NCBI GenBank assembly: GCA_021018815.1
Contig: JAITYX010000028.1
Location: forward strand, 1,178,001 to 1,242,000
From: Talinum fruticosum
Lineage: Eukaryota; Streptophyta; Magnoliopsida; Caryophyllales; Talinaceae
Length of the DNA: 64,000 nucleotides
Direction of reading: 5' to 3'
Shown piece by piece: positions 57,199 through 64,000 of the stretch. A program made the position numbers and the translations under genes. Under the pieces are notes generated by a model. The model worked only from the letters and a program-made list of their open reading frames with translations, did not search any database and was not told the origin of the DNA. Numbering within the stretch: the stretch's first letter is position 1; every line of letters begins with the position of its first letter.

Positions 57199-58263
57199 TG
57201 AAGACTCGGACACTCGCTCAATACCTTTACGAGTTGTATAAAAGGAATCGAGTATAACAATCTCATACTTATAGAGTTTTCATTCCAAGGCATTCTCTGC
57301 ATCTTAGAAACTTTTCCGAGCTATGTGGTATCTTCTCTAAGTGATATAGCTTTTACTTCGTGTATTTCTTGCTTATCCTTGAGTGACTCGGAAAACCGAT
57401 ATGCTTATCTCACTCGGTTACGAGTCCCTTATCACTCGAGACTTATCACATGTTGAATAGACTAGTATTTCGACTTTTTCACTCGAGATCTAACTTCGCT
57501 TATAAGCTCTATTACGTTATAGTCGGTACTTTTAGTACTGTTTCATGCTTAGTCTATATCAAGTTATTTGAGCTACATGGTTATTAGACTAAGAAAATTC
57601 CATTTCGTTTCTAACTCGGATAATTAGTTATTTAATTATCATAATTATTTTATTATCTCGTGTCTAATCTTGGACCAAAGTATTTTATACTTTGAGAACC
57701 AAAATTGATTTACTTTTGTAGGTTATTCAAACGAGGATACACTTTTCAAAGTACAAAAGTAACCGGCTTCAAAATGTCAAATCACCAGCGAGACATGGCT
57801 TTTCACCTTCTCTCGCTCCAGTCCCGGAAGATTGTGTCGAGGCTGTCTGTTTCTAAGTAAGGTCCCGTGATTGAGCTGGAAGCGATAACTCAGCTCGATT
57901 GTCCCCGATTGTAAAGGTTACCTCGGTTAGGAAGTACTAGATAAGATAAGGGAACTTCGAGTTGAGGAAAACGTTGTAAGGAATTATTTAAGGAAGCAAT
58001 TCGGGTAGAGTCGAGTCCTTTGTATTTCTAGGATTCAAAATAATGGATTTGATTTAGTGCTTGATTAGCACCGACCGTGGTTTTCTGTCCCATGGGGGTT
58101 TCCACGCATTTATGAGTGTTTGCATTTCGAGTCCAATCTAGACTCGGACTCGGTTGTTTATCACTTTCAAATCAAAAGCTGTCTAAGTTTATTTAAATTT
58201 CCTCATCACCCTATTCACCCCCTACCTCTAGGGTGACTTCGACTCTCCAGGAGCAAACCTTCA
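57199..58263 (+). mobile_element. 3' LTR of copia element F (1065 bp)
   Basis: Starts TGAAGACTCGGAC and ends GCAAACCTTCA. Against the 5' LTR it lacks about 480 bp: GGCTGTCTGTTTCTAAGTAAGG (about 57842) jumps to sequence found at 48962. That deletion removes the TATA-box region. It is followed by copia internal sequence, not by a target duplication. Confidence 0.85.
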
Positions 58264-58852
58264 TTTTACTTGGCTCTCGGTGTGTCTCATTCAGGAAAGA
58301 AGGACTTGGCTACAATGTTGAAGAGGAATCTAATTCCTATTCAAATCTTTTCAAAACCAATTCTAGAACTGTAAAGTTTAGGAAGGTTGAGCATGGTCCC
58401 ATTCATACAAATGGAAAGAGGACTTAGCGCGAAGCTAGTTTACGTAAAAAGCCTTCTCAACGTATTTATAAAAGAAAAGATTTTCAAAAGAAGGAGACAC
58501 AAACTCAATTTTCTAGAAGGACGACTCGGAATCATACCAAACCTAAAATCATTCAAATTTGGGTTCCCAATAGTGCTTTTCCTTAGAGAAAGACCACGAG
58601 TAAAGACGAGTCATCGGCTTTATAAGAGGAAGTGAGAAGGGTTAGTTCATTTCTGTTTTGCGAGTAACTAAAAAGAAGAAAGGTCATTGGTACTTAGACG
58701 GTGGTTGCTCATGCCACATGTCGGGAGATTGAAGACTCTAATCTGAGTTAGAAGATCTAAAAGGAGGCAAAGTCACATTTGGAGACAATAGTAAAGGGAA
58801 GATTATAGGGATTGGCAAAATTGGTGAAGAAAACAACTCGGTTAGTCCAGTC
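58264..58852 (+). pseudogene. copia gag-to-protease scrap (same family as F)
   Basis: Matches F 50944-51530 in order: CGGTGTGTCTCATTCAGGAAAG, GAGGAATCTAATTCCTATTC, then CATGTCGGGAGAT (58717) and GGAGACAATAGTAAAGG. It starts at an internal point of the element, right after a complete LTR end. Only gag-linker and protease-linker are present. Confidence 0.8.
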
Positions 58853-59236
58853 TAGACATGGCAAAACTAACCCGAATCAAATGGGTCAACCCAAACAACC
58901 CGAAACCCAAACCGAACCGACATCCGAAAGCAGTTGAACCGATTTTGACCCGAAACCGAAATGAACCGACCTAAACCGAACCAGCCAGAAATATAATGAA
59001 CCCGATTCGGACCCGAACCGAAATGACTCGATCCGAAATCGAACCGACCCGAAACCGAAACCAACCCAAAATATAATTGACCCGATTACGACCCTAACCG
59101 AATCGGACCCGAACCGAATCGGAACCGAACCGAATCAAACCCGAACCGAATCGGACCGAGTTCGAATAAAAGTGACCCAAACTCGACCCGATACAAATTT
59201 GAATTTGACCCAACCCACATTTTTTTGGCAAGTCTC
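58853..59236. mobile_element. possible hAT-like non-autonomous element
   Basis: TAGACATGGCAAAAC at the left and TTTTTTGGCAAGTCTC at the right are imperfect inverted repeats of a kind seen at the ends of plant hAT elements. The interior is a degenerate run of ACCCGAACCGAA words (58865-59210). I found no target duplication and no transposase. Confidence 0.35.
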
Positions 59237-60006
59237 TCATAAGAGAGGGAGCTTTCCCTCCAAAATCTAATTGTAATTTGTGCTAAAAATTTTGATTTTT
59301 ACTAGAGTAGAAGTAGAGATGAAAATCTTGATTTTTGTTAAATAAATAAGAGGAAAAAAATAAAAGGTGGAAATTTTTATATTATAACTTTATAAGATAT
59401 TATTAACAGAATTTAATTAATAAGTTTAGAGAATTTACATTACAAAATAAGTTATTATTTTGTTCATGAAAATGAAGGTAAAATATATAATTTAAAGAAG
59501 AATAAAACATGTAAATATATATGTAATTTAAAGAATAATGAAATATGTGTAAATATATAAATAATTTAAAAAATAATGAAATATTTGTACAATATGTAAT
59601 TTAATTTGTATAAATAAGTTCAATTCGAATTGTATTAGTTTTCACTTTGATTTAGCAAGTTTATTTGGGATTATATTGACTCAAACTTATCTAAGTCGAG
59701 TCCGTTTAATGTTAAATATAGTCATTACATGAAAAAGTTAAGTACTTAACTAATATTGATGAGACTTGGTTTAGTGAATTAGTAGTCATTACCATGTCTC
59801 GGTATCTCACAACTCTGTTTTTATTAATTTGTACTAGTTTGAATTTGACTGAAATTGATATTAAATTTAACTCAAGATTAATGTTCAAATTAGTTCAATT
59901 ATTTGGTTGGAAAATTATAATACAAGATGATAATTGTAAGTCGAGTACTTATGAGTTGAGCAATAACCGATTGACTGACCGATTAGATATTCTTCTCGGT
60001 TGGTTA
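59237..60006. other. AT-rich spacer with short tandem repeat
   Basis: No coding signal. At 59488-59605 the motif TAATTTAAAGAATAATGAAA plus AATATAT recurs about three times at roughly 36-bp spacing. Confidence 0.6.
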
Positions 60007-61200
60007 TGAAGGTTTGTTCGGGAGAGTCCGAGTCACCCTAGAGGGGGTGAATAGGGTGATAGAAAATTCTTGGTGAAAACACACACTTTTGCGTGGAAAA
60101 GAAACAAAGACAGATTCCGAGTCTATCAACAGGATCGAAAAGATTGGACTCGTAAAGAAATGAATTACAGAGTGGGAGTTGTAAGTTGAAGATTGAAAGT
60201 AAATACAATGACTTTTCTCAAGTATGTGTATTAACAATAGATTCGGCAATCTTCAAGTCTTGTGAAGTGGCTTCTATTTATAGATAACCGGACGAGTAGC
60301 CGTTATCTTCATCTGCTGACCAAGAGTCTTACGTGACCGTTCATAGAGGCTTTACGAGTCACTCGAAAGTATCCGTTGAAATATGAACATTGGACAACGG
60401 TTTAACTCTCTTGGAAGTCCCAAAGCCATCGGTAGTGTCTCGAAAAATGAGGTGGAAACCACCATTAAGTTTGGCGTTCAGTTTTCCGAATATGGAAGTA
60501 GACGGCTTCGACACAATCTTCTAGGATCTGGAGCGAGGGAAGGTGAAGAGCCATGTCTGCTGGTGATTTGACGTTCTAAAGCCGGTTACTTTTGTAGTTT
60601 GAAAAAGGTGTATCCTCGAATGAATAACCTACAAAAGTAAATTAATTTTGGTTCTCAAAGTATAGAATACTTTGGCCCAAGATTAGACACGAGATAATAA
60701 AATAATTATAATAATTAAGCAGCGATTATCCGAGTCGAAACAAAATGGAATTTTTCGAGTCCAATATCCATGATACTCGGAATTCCATCCGACTTAGTCT
60801 AAGCGAAGAATCAAGTTCGATAAAGGATATTAGAGAGGATTAACTTGATATAGACTAAGTATGAAATGAACTAAGAATACCGACTATAACGAGAATAGAA
60901 CGTATACCCAAAAGTCGGATTACGAGTGAGAAACGAGTGGAATAATGGTATACTCAAAATGCGATTAATCCGAGTGAAGATGAACTCACAAAATAAGAAC
61001 CGAGTTTTTGAGTCGCTTATGGAAACTCACTAAATGCAATAAGTGAAAACCGTATTACTCGAGAGAGGATACTATTTTACTCAAAAAAGTTTCGCGATAC
61101 CGAAAATGCCTTGGAATCAAAACTCTATATGCATGGGATTGTTATACACGATTCTTTTTACATAACTCGAGAAAAGTATTGAGCATTGTCCGAGTCTTCA
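60007..61200 (-). mobile_element. 3' LTR of copia element G (1194 bp)
   Basis: The plus-strand left end TGAAGGTTTG and right end CGAGTCTTCA are the reversed LTR termini. On the minus strand it starts TGAAGACTCGGACAATG. Its TATA box (CTATAAATAGAAGCCAC, about 60270-60286) is intact. A PPT abuts it at 61201. Confidence 0.85.
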
Positions 61201-61216
61201 ATCTCCCCTTTTTGAT
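61201..61216 (-). other. polypurine tract of G
   Basis: The minus strand reads CATCAAAAAGGGGAGAT just before the LTR start, as in F (57183-57198). Confidence 0.8.
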
Positions 61217-61456
61217 GAAAGGCATTCCATACTTAAACGAAACTTTGTTAGAGAAAAAAATCAATTCGAGTGATTTGCGCATGAGTAAAACATATTCAAT
61301 AGTTCGAGCAATATCTAATATATCGAGCAAAGCAAAATAAAGTATGCTTTTAACAATAACTCGGAAAATAATAAACTCGAAATAATGAAATGCATTAATT
61401 CATTAAAAGTCAAAAGGGCGGAAAAACTCCCCTAAACAAGACAACAAGATTTACGA
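61217..61456 (-). other. 3' UTR of G
   Basis: AT-rich, matching F 56900-57180. No gene. Confidence 0.5.
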
Positions 61457-63202
61457 TTACATTTCTTCCCCTTGCCTTTCAGCAAAAAAATTAACACAAA
61501 AAAAAAAAGAAGGGAGAAAAGAACAAGTAATACAAGTTAGTTGTCCGGACAAAACAAAAAAAAAAATTCGGAGACATCGAGGAGTTGTGACCCGGTGCAT
61601 GGCTCTTACGAGGGAGGGGGATTTCGAGTGGAGGCGGAGGTGCGCCGGCGCCGATATGATCTTGACGATGTGCTTGAGCGCGGCGAAGGGAGAACCGGGA
61701 TTGTCCTCGGGGCTCAACTACGAGCGGGCGACCCGGAGAGAGTGGATCGAGAGGTTCTTCCCTTGGGACCTCGGTGGCTGGAAGGGGCTGCTTTGTCTAA
61801 CCTGCTTGGAGGAGCGAGGTCTTCGATCCACTCGGACTGCTGTCCGAGCTGAGTACTGCGATTTGAGCTTGGGGACCGATCGAACCTCGGCGGTTGCCAC
61901 GGCCTCTTCTTCCCTTTGCCCGGAAGGGCTGCCTCGAGCCGCGGGTTCCTCGGCATCTTCTGCTGCATCTGTAGCTTCTTCCTCGGCTTCCTCGTCTGTC
62001 CGAGGAGGTCGGACTGGACTCGAAGACGCTTCGAGACGCGTCCGAGTCATCCCGGTCCTGAGCCGCCTTGGACCGTCGCTCTCGAGGAGCTCGACCGGCT
62101 CCTACGCTCCTGGACCAGCTCCCTCATCTCAAGAACGAGAGCTGCTTGCTCTCGGATTTGGGACCGACCGAGTCTTTTGGTTGTTGGTCGAGACCTTGGA
62201 GGACAGATTTGAAAGCCCCGAGCATGTCTACGAGTTCGAAGACACGGAGCCGATCTTGTCCATGAAAGCGAGGGGACAAGAGGGCGAGAGAGATATTTGG
62301 AGGGACCTGAGGTGGAGGCACCACCAGGTGTAGAGGGAAGAGGGAGAGGGGTTGATTTACGAGTCCGAGGTGGAGAAGGAGGCCTTAGCTACGAGTTGTG
62401 AACCCGGACACCGGGGTAAGTTTCACGGTATCCGTACCCACGGAGTTCCTTCTTGCCGACCACAATGGGCGCCTCGGACACCGCGTTTAGGTCGAGAGGA
62501 AGAGGAACTTGAAATTGTTCGAAGACAAGGGTCGGAAGAGCACCGAAAGGAAGGGAGGTGTTCTTCTTGGATTAAAGTTGAGCTGGCACAGCTGCCATCC
62601 GCTCAATGATGGAGGGGAAGAGGTCTACTTCGTATCCCTCGAGGATGTCGAAGAGAGCTTTGAGGTGCTTGGAGTTGGGGTTCTCCTTGCGGGAATGCTT
62701 TGTGAGAAGAAGGTTCTCATCGGCGAAAGCACGAAGCCAAGCTTTGACTTCAAGCGAGTCACAGAAAAGTTTTTCTGGACCCGGGGAATTCTTTAGCGTA
62801 TTTTTCAAAGAAGTTGTCGGCGACTTCGGTGAAAGGGATAAGATTGCTGTTCAAGAAAGAGAAGAGACTTTGAACGAGGCGGTGGAGGAGAGAGGTGTTG
62901 ATGTGAACGGTAATGTTACGAACCCTAGAGGTTAGAACATTTTCGGAGTGGGTGAGGTGAGCATAGAACTCGAAACGAGTTCGGGATATATGAACTCAGT
63001 TGAAACACGGAAGTAGTATACTCCCGTGGTTTGGATGTTGGACAACCAAGAAAATTTGGTTGTTGGAAAGAATTTGTCATCGAGCGCAAGATCTTTGGGT
63101 GACAACGGGTTTGGAAGGGGTTGAGCTTTCTAGCTTGTTGATGCGAGGCTTTTTGGAGGAGGGAGAAACACGGAAGTCGGGATGGTTTCCTCGTTTAGGC
63201 AT
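61457..63202 (-). pseudogene. Sirevirus accessory (env-like position) ORF (G)
   Basis: Starts at 63202 with MPKRGNHPDFRVSPSSKKPR, in frame beyond the point where F has a stop; the first frameshift follows at about 63080. KENPNSKHLKALFDILE lies at 62680-62630, and AALKHIVKI at 61680-61655, so the domain order equals F's. The minus-strand frame continues past F's stop position to 61457. Upstream signals (TATA, GTAAGT donor) are shared with F. Function unknown; no membrane segment seen. Confidence 0.65.
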
Positions 63203-63438
63203 TGTGAGAGAAGGAGAGAAAAGATGAAACTTTTCGAATAAAAGAGAGAAGGAGGTGTAGAAGAGAAGAAAAAGAAAATGCATAAGAAAGAGATGAGAGC
63301 AGTCGAAACTTACGAGAGAGAGAGCTTCTTCGATGCTTGCGGAACGATCAAGAGCGGCTGTTCACGTAGTAATCTTCTGCGAGAAGTTTCTTTTGAAAGA
63401 GATGGAGTTTAGAATACCGAGATGAAGATGGATAGACG

Positions 63439-63449
63439 TTATATATAGA
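63439..63449 (-). promoter_or_regulatory. internal TATA box before accessory ORF (G)
   Basis: The minus strand reads CTATATATAAC, then CGTCTATCCATCTTC. Distance to the ATG is about 237 bp, nearly equal to F. Confidence 0.6.
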
Positions 63450-63839
63450 AAATAAGCGCGCCCGTCCACTATCCGTTAAGTAACTCCGTTCGACTCGGCT
63501 TGTCCATCGGTCACCAAAGACCGGTATGATGGTTCTTTTTCAACGGTTGAGATACCAGCGGTTTGAAATCCACGGCTAAGATCCGATCACGGCGCTCGAG
63601 AAAGAGAGAGAAAAAGATTTTGAAAATATAATCCGAAACTCTTCACTATTCTAGAGATAGTTTCGAAAATTTGATGTCCAAATTTTTCTACGCTCGAGTT
63701 TGACTCGAAAGGTTTACGAGTGACTTAGAAACACGAAATAACTATTAGCCCGAGTATCACTGAATCAAGCTGAACTAATGGTTATTAACAGAGAAAGCAC
63801 ATAGCACGAGAATTATGTAACGAAAGTACCATAGAATTA

Positions 63840-64000
63840 AGCATTTAACATACCAAGCTTATTCAGAATAAAACAAAAGCTGATCTTCACCAAGAGGCTT
63901 AGTAAAGATATCGGCTAATTGAAGATTAGTAGGAATGAACTCAAGTGCAATATCACCCTTTTACGAGTGATCGCGTAAGAAGTGATACCGACCTCAATAT
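63840..64000 (-). pseudogene. copia RNase H end (G), runs off window
   Basis: The minus strand matches F 54340-54500: ATATCGAGGTCG...ATCACTT, CTTGAGTTCATTCCTACTAAT and CTTAGTAAAGATATCGGC reversed. This is the RNase H C-terminus; the rest of pol is outside the window. Confidence 0.8.

Larger units (their letters stand above)
48297..58263 (+). mobile_element. Sirevirus-like copia element F
   Basis: Plus strand: 5' LTR, PBS, gag, zinc knuckle, GAG-pre-integrase, integrase, RT, RNase H, accessory ORF, PPT and 3' LTR. Order and the extra ORF after pol fit Maximus/SIRE-type copia. Frameshifts occur about every 100-200 bp while the amino acid motifs are otherwise well kept. Confidence 0.9.
60007..64000 (-). 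mobile_element. Sirevirus-like copia element G, 3' part
   Basis: Minus strand; the end of RNase H (64000-63840), accessory ORF and 3' LTR lie in the window and the rest beyond it. It is the same family as F and faces it tail to tail. Confidence 0.85.

Noticed and set aside
61587..62333. 248-residue plus-strand frame
   Set aside because: It is the same antisense by-product opposite to G's accessory ORF; GC-rich local composition lowers stop frequency.
1..64000. CRISPR arrays, tRNA or rRNA genes, bacterial operon signals
   Set aside because: No regularly spaced direct repeats with unique spacers, no tRNA-like box A/box B pairs recognised, and the content is plant retroelement throughout.

Overview
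The window is from a flowering-plant nuclear genome, most likely a eudicot. It is a nested block of decayed LTR retrotransposons. I see no ordinary host gene, tRNA, rRNA or CRISPR array. The plant assignment rests on Ty3/gypsy pol of the Tat/Ogre type, Ty1/copia pol with a UBN2-type gag, plant mobile domain (PMD) proteins and plant-like introns. I cannot name the species.

Layout. 1-6932: pieces of minus-strand Tat-like gypsy elements (LTR 1-627; RT-protease-gag remnant 628-3515), a copia LTR (3516-4810), a short gypsy-type LTR (4811-5957) and another Tat LTR end (5958-6932). 6933-12526: minus-strand copia element lacking its 3' end. 12527-12790: inverted scrap of gypsy RT. 12955-14112 plus 33945-42747: plus-strand Tat-like element B, split by element A. 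14113-33944: element A, a nearly complete minus-strand Tat-like element with two LTRs, PBS, PPT and a degenerate target duplication; its 3' LTR carries a 2.96-kb LTR-like insertion (15210-18169). 42748-44219: RT/RNase H remnant C. 44220-48296: element J, a deletion derivative with LTR, a minisatellite and gag but no pol. 48297-58263: plus-strand copia element F of Sirevirus type. 58264-60006: copia scrap, a possible hAT-like element and AT-rich DNA. 60007-64000: minus-strand copia element G, same family as F, running off the window.

The most interesting system is in elements A and B. Between integrase and 3' LTR each carries two genes on the strand opposite to gag-pol. The first is an intron-containing PMD gene (A 19622-22175; B 37780-39976). 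The second is a DUF7745-like gene with one clear intron (A 22730-24338; B 35920-37274). Each gene has its own TATA-like box, and a GCCGGC-type GC box lies about 70-115 bp upstream. A similar GC box lies upstream of the TATA box in the LTRs. Splice sites, core promoters and an acidic PMD C-terminus are recognisable in both copies, so the block looks like a functional antisense cargo of the family, now decayed. A second accessory system is the extra ORF between pol and 3' LTR in copia elements F and G, each behind an internal TATA box.

Every coding region is broken by stops, frameshifts or lost catalytic residues, so nothing here looks able to move on its own. All domain names come from reading the translations by eye; no database search was run.
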